Shown here piece after piece: positions 25,919 through 35,035 of a stretch of 64,000 nt of DNA. The stretch covers positions 33,363-97,362 of the forward strand of contig JAJFKG010000001.1 of NCBI GenBank assembly GCA_021773335.1. Direction: 5' to 3'. Positions within the stretch are counted from its first letter, which is position 1. Each line of letters begins with the position of its first letter. The position numbers and the translations under genes are program-made. This DNA is from Gammaproteobacteria bacterium (GTDB lineage Bacteria > Pseudomonadota > Gammaproteobacteria > JAJFKG01). The notes below the pieces were generated by a model. It was not told the origin of the DNA and ran no database searches. It saw only the letters and a list, made by a program, of their open reading frames with translations.

Positions 25919-27202
25919 ATGGATATAACGGTAGATCCGAAATTAACCTCTTTTATAGAGGTAGATGCACAATCACATTTCCCCATTCAAAATTTACCTT
26001 ATGGCGTGTTTAAACCTGAATCTTCAGCGCCAGCACGAGTTGGCGTCGCTATTGGTGACTACGTGTTAGATTTGAGTGTGTTGGCGCAACAAGGGTTGTT
26101 GAAGTGCAAGCATGCTGATGCCAAACAAATTTTTGCCGCACCTCATTTAAATGATTTTATGGCCTTGGGACAACCGGCATGGCGCGCGGTGCGCGGTACC
26201 TTAAGTGACTTGTTACAGACGGATAATCCAACTTTGCGTGACAATACACAATTACGTGCACAAGCACTCATTTTACAAAATGATGTGCAAATGCAATTAC
26301 CCGTAACGATAGGTGATTATACGGATTTTTATTCATCGAAAGAACATGCTAGCAATGTGGGGCTCATGTTTCGTGGCCAAGAGAACCCGCTATTGCCAAA
26401 TTGGACACACATGCCGGTTGCCTATCATGGTCGCGCCAGCTCGGTGGTTGTGAGTGGTACGAACTTTCTGCATCCACATGGACAAGTCTTGCCACCGGAT
26501 ACTGAGCAGCCAGTTTATGCGCCTTCACAAGGTATGGATTTTGAATTAGAGATGGGCTTTTTATTAGGGGCCGGCAACCAAGCTGGAGAACCTATACCTG
26601 TTGATCAAGCGGAACAACATATTTTTGGTATGGTGTTAGTCAATGATTGGAGTGCGCGTGACATTCAGCGTTGGGAATACGTGCCTTTAGGCCCATTTTT
26701 ATCAAAGTCATTTTGCACAACCATTTCGCCTTGGGTAGTGAGTCTAGATGCCTTAGCACCTTTTAAAGTGGATGCGGTCGCTCAAGATCCACAACCATTA
26801 GCTTATTTGCAAGAAAAAAAGCGCCAGACATATGATATCAATCTAGAAGTCGCATTGCGCAGTCCACATATGCACAGCGGTGAAGTGATTTGTCGTTCGA
26901 ACTTTCGTTATTTATATTGGACGGTGGCACAGCAATTAGCGCATCACACCGTTGCTGGATGTAATACGAATGTGGGTGATTTAATGGCGTCTGGCACGAT
27001 CAGTGGTAAAGAAAAGCATGAACGTGGTTGTTTATTAGAATTAACATGGGGCGGTAAAGAAGTTGTGCATCTTAGTAATGGCGAAGAACGACGTTTTTTA
27101 CTCGATGGTGATGAAATTATTATGATGGGATGGTGCCAAGCGGAGGGCTATCGGGTTGGTTTTGGTGATGCCCATGGTACCATGTTAGCGCATAGCGCGT
27201 AA
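25919..27202 (+). CDS. fahA: fumarylacetoacetase
   Basis: The 427-residue protein is at the family's usual length. The N-terminal domain FPIQNLPYGVFKP is followed by the catalytic domain with YTDFYSSKEHA, PNWTHMPVAYHGR, FELEMGFLLG, VNDWSARDIQ and GTISG, which hold the metal-binding Asp/Glu residues and catalytic His. It splits fumarylacetoacetate into fumarate and acetoacetate, the last step of tyrosine breakdown. GGAGAGACACA precedes the ATG. No other tyrosine-pathway gene is in the window. It probably shares an operon with rsmI. Confidence 0.96.
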   Translation: MDITVDPKLTSFIEVDAQSHFPIQNLPYGVFKPESSAPARVGVAIGDYVLDLSVLAQQGLLKCKHADAKQIFAAPHLNDFMALGQPAWRAVRGTLSDLLQTDNPTLRDNTQLRAQALILQNDVQMQLPVTIGDYTDFYSSKEHASNVGLMFRGQENPLLPNWTHMPVAYHGRASSVVVSGTNFLHPHGQVLPPDTEQPVYAPSQGMDFELEMGFLLGAGNQAGEPIPVDQAEQHIFGMVLVNDWSARDIQRWEYVPLGPFLSKSFCTTISPWVVSLDALAPFKVDAVAQDPQPLAYLQEKKRQTYDINLEVALRSPHMHSGEVICRSNFRYLYWTVAQQLAHHTVAGCNTNVGDLMASGTISGKEKHERGCLLELTWGGKEVVHLSNGEERRFLLDGDEIIMMGWCQAEGYRVGFGDAHGTMLAHSA

Positions 27203-27251
27203 AAATCTATTACGCGGGTTGATTTCCTACATCTATCTATCATTTCTTAGA

Positions 27252-27292
27252 GTAAACTCACATTTATTGCTAAATAATAAGTGTGAGTTTAC
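27252..27292 (+). promoter_or_regulatory. 11-bp inverted repeat spanning the vgrG-like translation start
   Basis: GTAAACTCACA (27252-27262) and TGTGAGTTTAC (27282-27292) are perfect complements separated by 19 bases. The right arm covers the GTG at 27283, so the stem would hide that start; an alternative ATG at 27295 lies just after it. There is no T run, so it is unlikely to be a terminator. It could equally be an operator. Confidence 0.5.
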
Positions 27293-29385
27293 CTATGCCT
27301 GACGAGCTTACAAAAAAACCGTTCCCACTTGCGAACCAAAATGCATTCAGTTTAACAATAGATGGTGTTTTACCTGCGAATTATGCGGTGTTGAACTTTC
27401 AATGTGGCGGGGCTGATAAACCAAGTCAATTTCAGGGCGCCAATGCCTTGGGAGAAGACTATCAGTTTATATTAAAGCTAGCGGGTAGCTTGCCATTACC
27501 CTTGTCAGCATTATTAGGCAAAACAGCTTGTTTGAATATTCAAGCTCAGGCGGTTTATTATTATCATGGCATAATCAGTCATATCGAAAAAGTGTCATGC
27601 AACGCGTCTACACATGTACAGATAAGCTTAAGTTCGCCCTTAAACCGGTTAAAGCTTGCAGTGAGGGATAGAGTGTTTGCTTGTGTGAGTTTGTTAGAGT
27701 TGATTGATGCGGTGTTGTCACCTTATATAAATGCTCGCTTTGTTTATGAATGCCGTTTAACTCAAGCTTATCCACGCCGCGACTATATGATTCAATATCA
27801 ACAATCAGACTATGACTTTTTATGTCAACACTTATTTCACCAAGGCATGTTTTTTACTTTTTGGCAAAGTCAGACACAAGCACGCTTAATCATTACAGAT
27901 AATTTTGATGATCTTTGTAGCGTGCGTTCAGCCTATCGGTTGAGTTATTTGCCGCCTGGTGAGCAAACAGACGATAAGGAGATAGCCCATGGATATAAGT
28001 TCACTCAGCTGGTTATTCAGCACCAAGTATTAACACAGCGTAGTCGACTTAAAGAATATAACCCGCAAATGCCACGTGCTGATTTAATGACGGTGGCTAC
28101 CAATAAAACGGCGTTGCCTGGCGTCGGGGAACAATATCTCTATGCAGAAGGTTATTCTACGCAAACAGAAGGGGAGCGTTTGGCGAGAGTGCGTCAGCAC
28201 GCACTCGATTGGCAACGTCATCGTATTGTGCTGGAGACAGACTGCTTAGCATTAGCCCCCGGTAGCATCGTGCAACTAGTGGATTATCCGCTGGCGTATT
28301 ACAATCAGCATTACCGCGTTATCGCACTAGAAATCAGTGGTACGCAAGATGATTCTGATGCCTCGTTAGCACGCACGTTGGCTTGTCGCTATCAATTGCA
28401 CGTAACCCTGGTACCACTTAATTGTAATTTTGCAATGCCTGTGAAGCGAACTTATTGTCAGCAAACCTATTTTAAAGCGACGATTGTTGGTGAAACGCAA
28501 CAGTATGCAGCTGTTGATGAGCACGGTTGCTATTATGTGCGTTTATCGTTTGCGGATGACAAATGTGGCCCAATCCGTATGGCTCAGTGTTTAACCGGGC
28601 CTGATTCGGGGATACATTTCCCACTTTATCCGGGTTGCGAAGTATTGTTAGCTTGTTTATATGGCGACATTAATCGCTTAGTTATTCTGGGAGCCCTGCC
28701 GACGCACCAGGCAGCTTCGCCAGTGACTGCTGGTAATAAGCAGCAACATATAATAAGAACAAAAGGCGGCCAAGAAATTTTAGTCGATGATAATCACCGG
28801 CAGCCGCGAATAGCTTTACGCACATCACTACATAAACAACAGGTGCAATTGTACGCGGGGGATAAGCCAGTGGTGCAGCTTACTAGCAATGATGGTGATA
28901 TCAATGCATTTGCTGGTGCGATTTATGAATGGCAGGCGCAACATAATATTATCCAGACAGCTGGGGCGGACACTACACTACATACACAAGGTGATGTCAC
29001 TTTTAAAACAGCTGAAAAATCTATGTATATGATAACTGGCCAGGATATGCGTTTTGTTAGCCAAGCAGGGCCCGTGCAGCTTAGCAGTGAAATGGATATT
29101 CAGTTAAACAGCGATGCAACGTTAATAGCCAGTCAACAGGACAGTGGCATACAAGTAACAGAAGGCAACTTGAATCTGCAGGCGAAAAATGGTGGCTTTT
29201 ATCTGCATGCCGATGATGGCGTGGAGTTGACGGCGGGCAAGCACATTATGATTCAGCATGCGGGGGCGACAATTGAATTAGATGAGTCCGGCGGCTTATC
29301 AATTACCGCACCGGTAGTGAACTTATCTGGTTTAAGTCCAGCGCTTATCAAGAAGTTCACGCGCCATTCTACCCCTCGTACCTGA
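27283..29385 (+). CDS. VgrG-like type VI secretion spike protein
   Basis: The protein has about 700 residues. The N-terminal gp27-like part (about 10-370) contains YMIQYQQSDYDFLCQHLFHQGMFF-type phage baseplate sequence. An OB-fold gp5-like region (about 400-475) carries CYYVRLSFADD and HFPLYPGCEVLL. A C-terminal repeated beta-helix of QxTxGADTTLHTQGDVTFK-type turns ends near residue 690. VgrG trimers form the puncturing tip of a type VI system. No hcp, tss or effector gene is nearby, so it is an orphan. Start is either GTG 27283 or ATG 27295; neither has a strong ribosome binding site, and a hairpin covers the first. No extra effector domain is visible after the helix. Confidence 0.88.
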   Translation: MSLPMPDELTKKPFPLANQNAFSLTIDGVLPANYAVLNFQCGGADKPSQFQGANALGEDYQFILKLAGSLPLPLSALLGKTACLNIQAQAVYYYHGIISHIEKVSCNASTHVQISLSSPLNRLKLAVRDRVFACVSLLELIDAVLSPYINARFVYECRLTQAYPRRDYMIQYQQSDYDFLCQHLFHQGMFFTFWQSQTQARLIITDNFDDLCSVRSAYRLSYLPPGEQTDDKEIAHGYKFTQLVIQHQVLTQRSRLKEYNPQMPRADLMTVATNKTALPGVGEQYLYAEGYSTQTEGERLARVRQHALDWQRHRIVLETDCLALAPGSIVQLVDYPLAYYNQHYRVIALEISGTQDDSDASLARTLACRYQLHVTLVPLNCNFAMPVKRTYCQQTYFKATIVGETQQYAAVDEHGCYYVRLSFADDKCGPIRMAQCLTGPDSGIHFPLYPGCEVLLACLYGDINRLVILGALPTHQAASPVTAGNKQQHIIRTKGGQEILVDDNHRQPRIALRTSLHKQQVQLYAGDKPVVQLTSNDGDINAFAGAIYEWQAQHNIIQTAGADTTLHTQGDVTFKTAEKSMYMITGQDMRFVSQAGPVQLSSEMDIQLNSDATLIASQQDSGIQVTEGNLNLQAKNGGFYLHADDGVELTAGKHIMIQHAGATIELDESGGLSITAPVVNLSGLSPALIKKFTRHSTPRT

Positions 29386-29493
29386 AGCTGCGAACTTTAA
29401 GGTGCTTTTAGATGAGGCCTAGCACTGCGCAGCTGCAGGTGTGGGGGGTAGAACTAAGCGTTTTGCGTTGTGTGTGCCAGACTATGTTTGCAA

Positions 29494-30825
29494 CTACAAT
29501 TGAAATTTTTCGTAAGTTTCTCTTACTAAAAACCACGCGATGACGATTGCACTGGCGACTGCAATATATTCAATAACCATAGCGTGTTGAAAGGCTGAGA
29601 AAGAATAGATACGTGCACCTTTAATGGCAGCGCCATCCCAATGCTTATCGAGGAAATAACCAAATAGTGGGCCACTAAGAATACTTGGAATGATGGCAAG
29701 CATGTTGACAAAGCCAATCGCTGTGCCGGTTGAGCCAGCCGGGTTGATTTCGCTAGCCATAGCGAAGGTTAAACCGCTGCAACTCGAAAATAGACCCAAA
29801 GCGAACATGACTATGAACATGGTCGTAATCGATAGTGTAGTGAGATAGGTCATGAGCAACAGACACAACAACGCACCAATAGCGCCAACGATAATGATGG
29901 GTTTACGTCGCTGTAATCGATCTGATAGCCAGCCTACGATTGGACTACCAACGATCCAGCCGAGAAATAGCATAGCATTTATTTCTGCGACGTCGATAGT
30001 AGCTGCATTATTATAGTAAGCTTTGAAAAACTCGATACCCCATAACGTGCCGAGTGTGCCGGTAGGTATATACATTAGTCCACCATAGACTGCGATGGGC
30101 CAATTGCTAAATTGGCCCAGCACCTCTTTACAACTGTGCCATAAACTGACAAAGGTATTAATGCGTTGAGTGCTTGGTTTAAAAGGGTCGGCTTGGTCAG
30201 TGTTGATTAGTTTGTGTGAAGGAAGAGGTTTGTCACGTAAGAACAACCACATTAACACGGCAAAATAAGCGGCAATAATCGCGAGAAAGAATAAGGCGCT
30301 GCGCCACCCCATATCGTTAACCATAATGCGTAAAGGGTGTTGCAGTAAGCCACCACTTAAACCAATCATGATGGTTAAGCCAAGATAAAAGGCGAGGTTT
30401 TGACGAGGCAGCCATTTGCTGACTAAATACATTGCTCCCATCAAGCCAAAGCTAGCACCAAAGCCAATAATCAAGCGTCCCAATAAGGCGAGGGCAAAGC
30501 CGTGTGCTGTGGCGAAAATCAGTAGGCCTGTAAAACAAGCAGTCGCGGCCAGTGTCATTAGACGCCGCGCCCCGAAACTATCCAGCATCATGCCGCCCGG
30601 GATTTGCATGATGGCGTAAGTGATGAAGTAAGCCATATCTAGAATGCCGACGTGATAACCGTCAATATTAAAGCTACTCATCATGCCTCGTACGAATGTT
30701 GCCGGAATGACTTCGAGAATCGTTTCATAAAAATAATAGCCAGCGCCCAAGATACAAATGATCCATGGTAACCAGCGTAATTTTAACGTGGCGCGAGAGA
30801 CTGCGGTGCCGGGGCGTGCATTCAT
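29494..30825 (-). CDS. MFS transporter
   Basis: The 443-residue protein has twelve hydrophobic segments and the family loop between helices 2 and 3 in GGMMLDSFGARRLM, with a matching GWLSDRLQRRK in the second half. It is of the general Legionella/Coxiella MFS type used for small metabolites; the substrate is unknown. It converges on the vgrG-like gene and is divergent from rnpB. Confidence 0.9.
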   Translation of the reverse strand: MNARPGTAVSRATLKLRWLPWIICILGAGYYFYETILEVIPATFVRGMMSSFNIDGYHVGILDMAYFITYAIMQIPGGMMLDSFGARRLMTLAATACFTGLLIFATAHGFALALLGRLIIGFGASFGLMGAMYLVSKWLPRQNLAFYLGLTIMIGLSGGLLQHPLRIMVNDMGWRSALFFLAIIAAYFAVLMWLFLRDKPLPSHKLINTDQADPFKPSTQRINTFVSLWHSCKEVLGQFSNWPIAVYGGLMYIPTGTLGTLWGIEFFKAYYNNAATIDVAEINAMLFLGWIVGSPIVGWLSDRLQRRKPIIIVGAIGALLCLLLMTYLTTLSITTMFIVMFALGLFSSCSGLTFAMASEINPAGSTGTAIGFVNMLAIIPSILSGPLFGYFLDKHWDGAAIKGARIYSFSAFQHAMVIEYIAVASAIVIAWFLVRETYEKFQL

Positions 30826-30984
30826 GCTAATTATCCTGCATAGTCAGAGTTCAACAACCCGGCCAACAAGCGACCGAGATTGTTTTTCTTTTAAATCCAT
30901 TTTCGCGCGCTATGATAGCATCGCTAGGCAAGCAAACAAAAATCTATTGATGGTTTATTTTCAACCATGCGCCTTACTTCGTGA

Positions 30985-30990
30985 TATAAT
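30985..30990 (+). promoter_or_regulatory. -10 box of rnpB
   Basis: A perfect TATAAT lies about 5-10 bp before the mature 5' end of RNase P RNA. No good -35 hexamer is seen at 17 bp. Confidence 0.5.
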
Positions 30991-30994
30991 AAGC

Positions 30995-31350
30995 CTCAGC
31001 CAGCTAGACAGTCGCCGCTGTGTGACAAGTTCACACGGGGGAGGAAAGTCCGGGCTCCATAGAGCAAAGTGCCAGGTAACGCCTGGGAGGCGCAAGCCTA
31101 CGGAAAGTGCCACAGAAAATATACCGCCGTGTACTCTCGTAGTATGCGGTAAGGGTGAAATGGTGTGGTAAGAGCGCACCGCGCTGATGGCAACATCAGT
31201 GGCAGGGTAAACCCCACTCGGAGCAAAACCGAATAGGAACCTAATGGTGCTGCTCGCACTGGGTTCGGGTAGGTTGCTTGAGGTGCATGGCGACGTGCAT
31301 CCTAGATGAATGACTGTCCACGACAGAACCCGGCTTACCGGCTGGCTGAT
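30995..31350 (+). ncRNA. rnpB: RNase P RNA, bacterial type A
   Basis: Conserved blocks appear in order: AGACAGTCGCCGC, GAGGAAAGTCCGGGCTCC, GCCAGGTAACGCCTGG, GGTAAGGGTGAAA, GGTAAGAGCGCACCG, GGTAAACCCC, and CTAGATGAATGACTGTCCA, ending with ACAGAACCCGGCTTA. The P1 helix is TCAGCCAGC at the 5' end with GGCTGGCTGA at the 3' end, followed by TTTTTT as terminator. About 355 nt. It forms the catalytic subunit that trims tRNA 5' ends. It is placed next to the dcw cluster, as in many gammaproteobacteria. Confidence 0.97.
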
Positions 31351-31432
31351 TTTTTCTCACCACCTTACTCTCTTTACCACTCGTGCCTGAAGGTGCGAGG
31401 GGTATTTAATCAATTGTTCGTTTTTTTGTCTC

Positions 31433-31461
31433 TTGCAAAAATCCCAGTTAGTTTCTATAGT
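31433..31461 (+). promoter_or_regulatory. sigma-70-type promoter of the dcw cluster (Pmra)
   Basis: TTGCAA (31433-31438), exactly 17 bp, TATAGT (31456-31461). It is placed so that transcription would begin just before the MraZ boxes. Confidence 0.65.
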
Positions 31462-31470
31462 GTAGCTATG

Positions 31471-31510
31471 TGGTAAAAAGTGGTGGAAAGTGGATCTAAC
31501 TGGGATGGTA
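31471..31510 (+). promoter_or_regulatory. MraZ operator boxes
   Basis: Four TGG-starting decamers in a row (TGGTAAAAAG, TGGTGGAAAG, TGGATCTAAC, TGGGATGGTA) at a strict 10-bp period lie between the promoter and the mraZ start. This is the known layout of MraZ autoregulatory sites. Confidence 0.7.
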
Positions 31511-31514
31511 TGAC

Positions 31515-31973
31515 ATGTTTCGCGGAATAGCAGCTCTAAATTTAGACGCAAAGGGTAGGATAACCATTCCCACGCGTTATCGTGACGATCTGCAAGAAGA
31601 CAATGAGAACCAATTAGTCTTGACCATCGATACCGAGGAGCAATGTTTGTTACTTTATCCACTTGCAGAGTGGGAAGTGATTGAACAAAAAATCGCCGCT
31701 CTGCCAAGCTTTAATGTGGCTAGCCGGCGCATCCAGCGGCTATTAATTGGTCATGCTACAGAGTTAGATGTCGACAGTAATGGACGTCTCCTATTGCCAC
31801 CACTATTACGCGAATATGCCGGTATAGAAAAACGGGTGATGTTAGTTGGACAAGGAAATAAATTTGAGCTCTGGGCTGAAGCACTATGGCAAAGTTCACG
31901 CGATAGTTGGTTACAAGCGGATATGCAAAATAATGCTGATGTACCCAGTGAATTACAAAATTTATCTCTTTAA
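31515..31973 (+). CDS. mraZ: transcriptional regulator MraZ
   Basis: The 152-residue AbrB-like protein is built of two repeats, each with the DxxGRI/L-P hallmark: LDAKGRITIPTRYRDDL (about residue 10) and VDSNGRLLLPPLLREYA (about residue 85). It starts MFRGIAALN at ATG 31515, four bases after the last operator box. It represses its own promoter and so the dcw cluster. Confidence 0.96.
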   Translation: MFRGIAALNLDAKGRITIPTRYRDDLQEDNENQLVLTIDTEEQCLLLYPLAEWEVIEQKIAALPSFNVASRRIQRLLIGHATELDVDSNGRLLLPPLLREYAGIEKRVMLVGQGNKFELWAEALWQSSRDSWLQADMQNNADVPSELQNLSL

Positions 31974-32008
31974 CAGTAAACAGGCCACAACAATAAAAGC
32001 AATATGCC

Positions 32009-32947
32009 ATGTCACATAGCAATGCACATCAACCGGTTTTATATTCTGAAGTCATTTCGCGATTAGCAATTAAATCCACAGGCGTTTATGTCGATGCGAC
32101 CTTTGGTCGTGGCGGACATGCACAAGGCATACTGGATTGCTTGGACGACGCAGGACAGTTGATTGCAATCGATAGAGATGCCAGTGCGGTTGCGCATGCA
32201 AGCGAGAAGTTTGGTGCTGATAAACGTTTTTCGATAGAGCATGCGTCATTTAGCCAACTGTATGCCTTACTCGATAAGCGTCAGCTGGTAGGCAAAGTCG
32301 ATGGCATTATTCTTGATTTAGGTGTGTCATCGCCGCAGTTAGATGATGCCCAGCGTGGTTTTAGCTTTATGCGCGAAGGGCCTTTAGATATGCGTATGGA
32401 TGTGAGTACTGGTATGGATGCCGCAACGTGGTTAAACCAAGCCGAAGAGGCGCAAATCGCGACAGTCATCAAAGCATTTGGTGAAGAACGTTTTGCGCGG
32501 CGTATTGCGCGAACGATCGTTCAACAGCGTACGCAGACACCATTGCAAACTACCAAACAATTAGCTGAGTTGGTTGCTGCCGCGATACCAACACGCGAAA
32601 AACATAAGCACCCTGCGACACGTACTTTTCAAGCCATTCGTATTTTTATCAATAGCGAGTTTGATGAAATTAAAGCTTGCCTTGAGCAGTGTGTGGAAGC
32701 CTTAGCGATTGGCGGGCGTTTAGTAGTCATAAGCTTTCATTCTTTAGAAGATCGTATTGTTAAGCGGTTTATGCAAACGCAAGCACGTGGTGAGCAACTA
32801 CCAGCAGGTGTGCCTGTGCGACAAGCTGAATTAGCGCAACCTCGTTTGCGCTTGGTGTGCAAGGCCATTAAACCTGGCCCTGCAGAAGTGGTGGAAAATC
32901 CCCGAGCACGTAGCTCGGTGCTAAGAGTAGCGGAGAAGATATCATGA
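32009..32947 (+). CDS. rsmH: 16S rRNA m4C1402 methyltransferase
   Basis: The 312-residue protein has HQPVLYSEVI, the SAM-binding DATFGRGGHAQGIL, GIILDLGVSSPQLDDAQRGFSF and VISFHSLEDRIVK. It methylates the base of the same C1402 that RsmI methylates on the ribose. It is second in the dcw cluster; its stop overlaps the ftsL ATG by 4 bp. Confidence 0.97.
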   Translation: MSHSNAHQPVLYSEVISRLAIKSTGVYVDATFGRGGHAQGILDCLDDAGQLIAIDRDASAVAHASEKFGADKRFSIEHASFSQLYALLDKRQLVGKVDGIILDLGVSSPQLDDAQRGFSFMREGPLDMRMDVSTGMDAATWLNQAEEAQIATVIKAFGEERFARRIARTIVQQRTQTPLQTTKQLAELVAAAIPTREKHKHPATRTFQAIRIFINSEFDEIKACLEQCVEALAIGGRLVVISFHSLEDRIVKRFMQTQARGEQLPAGVPVRQAELAQPRLRLVCKAIKPGPAEVVENPRARSSVLRVAEKIS

Positions 32948-33279
32948 ATGCAGCAGCTCATGCCTTAAATCAAGTAGCGTTTGGTCGTCGTAGTATGGCG
33001 ACGGTTATTTTAACTAAGCAATTTTGTGCGCTGACTTTACTAATTGTTTTTATCTTGTTTTCAGCGTTAAGCGTTGTTTATGTCAAAGATTTAAATCGAC
33101 GTTTGTTTATCGAGTTACAGAGTCAGCAAAAGACTCGTGACAGCCTACATATCGAGTGGGGTAAATTATTATTGGAAGAAAGTAGTTGGGCAACGCAGGC
33201 ACGTGTACAACGTATCGCTCAACAACAGTTAGATATGGAGCTGCCAAAAGCCAAGAAAATTAAGATGGTGCAAGTGTGA
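32944..33279 (+). CDS. ftsL: cell division protein FtsL
   Basis: The 111-residue bitopic protein has a short cytosolic N-terminus, one membrane helix (about 28-46, FCALTLLIVFILFSALSVVY) and a periplasmic heptad-like coiled coil ending in RIAQQQLDMELP. It partners FtsB and FtsQ in the divisome. Position and topology, more than sequence, identify it. Confidence 0.93.
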   Translation: MNAAAHALNQVAFGRRSMATVILTKQFCALTLLIVFILFSALSVVYVKDLNRRLFIELQSQQKTRDSLHIEWGKLLLEESSWATQARVQRIAQQQLDMELPKAKKIKMVQV

Positions 33280-35027
33280 AGCACGAGTGTGAACAACCAA
33301 CGTATACTTGGCGCTATTTATTTATATTATTTGTCTTGTTGTTAGGTATTGTTGGCTTGCTTGCACGTCTTTTATATCTGGGCGTTTATGATAGCAACTT
33401 TCTGCGTAAGCAAGGTAACGCACGCACCTTGCGTACAGTAAGTTTGCCGGCCTTTCGCGGCATGCTCACGGACCGTAATGGCGAACCATTGGCAATTAGC
33501 ACGCCGGTTGCTTCGGTGTGGGTTAATCCACAAAAATTTGTGATAAATGAAAAAAACATTAAGAAATTAGCAACTTTAATCAAGGTCGATCCCAAACGTT
33601 TAAAAAAACGTATCAAACGCAATAAGCACCGTGAGTTTGTTTATGTGCGGCGTCAGCTCGCACCTAATCAAGCTGAAAAAGTTAAAACCCTGAAGTTACC
33701 AGGTGTGCACTTAACACGGGAATTTAGGCGCTATTATCCTGAAGGTGAAGTTGCAGCACAGTTGGTTGGTTTTACTAATATCGATGATCGTGGACAAGAG
33801 GGGATGGAGCTTGCCTATAACAAATGGTTGCGAGGCATTCCGGGACGCAAGCGTGTTTTAGTGGATAGGTTAGGGCGCAGTGTTGCTGATGTAGATACTT
33901 TACGTGAAGCACAACCAGGGCGTAATCTCGCACTGAGTATCGATCGTCGTATTCAATACTTAGCGTATCGTGATTTGAAAAGAGCGATTAATAAATATAA
34001 AGCAAAGTCAGGCTCTATCGTCGTATTAGATGTAAAAACAGGTGAAGTTTTAGCAATGGCTAATCAGCCTTCTTTTAATCCCAATCATCGCACCAAAGGA
34101 GATGTGGCTGCTTATCGCAACCGTGCAGTCACCGATGTGTTTGAGCCAGGCTCGACGATTAAATCATTTAGCGTCGCGAATGCTTTAACAAATGGACACT
34201 ACACACCACGGACGAAAATTAACACCAACCCGGGTTGGTTAATGTTAGATGGTCATAAAGTCAGTGATGAGCATGACAATGGCGTGATTGATGTGACGAC
34301 AATTTTGCAGCGTTCGAGCAATATGGGTGTTACCAAGCTAACCTTATCATTGCCTGCGGACAGTTTATTGGGAACCTTACAACAAGTCGGTTTTGGCAAA
34401 CGTACAGCGTCAGGTTTTCCTGGTGAAGTCAGTGGCTATTTACCTAAAAACCCGCCACGACAAGCTTTTGATTTGGCAACCTTGTCGTTTGGTTATGGTA
34501 TGTCAGTGACAGATTTACAGCTTGCACAAGCCTATGCCATTGTTGCCGCTGGCGGTATAAAACGTCCAGTATCATTATTGCGTGTGGATAAGGCGGTACC
34601 AGGTCGACAGGCCCTAAGTCGCAATGTGTCACGCGAGTTATTAACGATGTTAGAAAGTGTCGTTGAGCCGGGTGGTACCGCTACGCGTGCCCAAGTGCGC
34701 GGTTACCGTGTTGCCGGGAAAACTGGCACAGTCCGTAAAGTTGGGCCCGACGGTTATGAAAAAAATCACCATGTGGCGATTTTTGTTGGTGCGGCGCCGG
34801 TCAGTAATCCGCGTTTGGTTGTGGCCGTTATGGTTAATGATCCTAGTGGTGGGCAATTTTACGGTGGTTTGGTTGCAGCACCTGTGTTTTCACAAGTCAT
34901 GGGCGGCGCTTTAAGGCTGTTAGATATACCGCCGGATCATCAACTAATGGCGCAACACCAGGAAATTGTAAAGACTGTATCGAGCTTTATCCAAAGTAGT
35001 ACGCAGTTGCGATCGGCTTATGTATAA
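33276..35027 (+). CDS. ftsI: peptidoglycan transpeptidase FtsI (PBP3)
   Basis: The 583-residue protein starts at GTG 33276, overlapping ftsL by 4 bp. It has one N-terminal membrane anchor, a pedestal domain with RGMLTDRNGEPLAIS, and a transpeptidase domain with the active-site STIK (in FEPGSTIKSF), SSN and KTGT motifs. It makes septal cross-links with FtsW. All catalytic motifs are intact. Confidence 0.97.
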   Translation: MKHECEQPTYTWRYLFILFVLLLGIVGLLARLLYLGVYDSNFLRKQGNARTLRTVSLPAFRGMLTDRNGEPLAISTPVASVWVNPQKFVINEKNIKKLATLIKVDPKRLKKRIKRNKHREFVYVRRQLAPNQAEKVKTLKLPGVHLTREFRRYYPEGEVAAQLVGFTNIDDRGQEGMELAYNKWLRGIPGRKRVLVDRLGRSVADVDTLREAQPGRNLALSIDRRIQYLAYRDLKRAINKYKAKSGSIVVLDVKTGEVLAMANQPSFNPNHRTKGDVAAYRNRAVTDVFEPGSTIKSFSVANALTNGHYTPRTKINTNPGWLMLDGHKVSDEHDNGVIDVTTILQRSSNMGVTKLTLSLPADSLLGTLQQVGFGKRTASGFPGEVSGYLPKNPPRQAFDLATLSFGYGMSVTDLQLAQAYAIVAAGGIKRPVSLLRVDKAVPGRQALSRNVSRELLTMLESVVEPGGTATRAQVRGYRVAGKTGTVRKVGPDGYEKNHHVAIFVGAAPVSNPRLVVAVMVNDPSGGQFYGGLVAAPVFSQVMGGALRLLDIPPDHQLMAQHQEIVKTVSSFIQSSTQLRSAYV

Positions 35028-35035
35028 TAGGAAAA

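Noticed and set aside
30758..31179. Small frames overlapping RNase P RNA
   Set aside because: They lie across or against conserved rnpB blocks and are not credible proteins.
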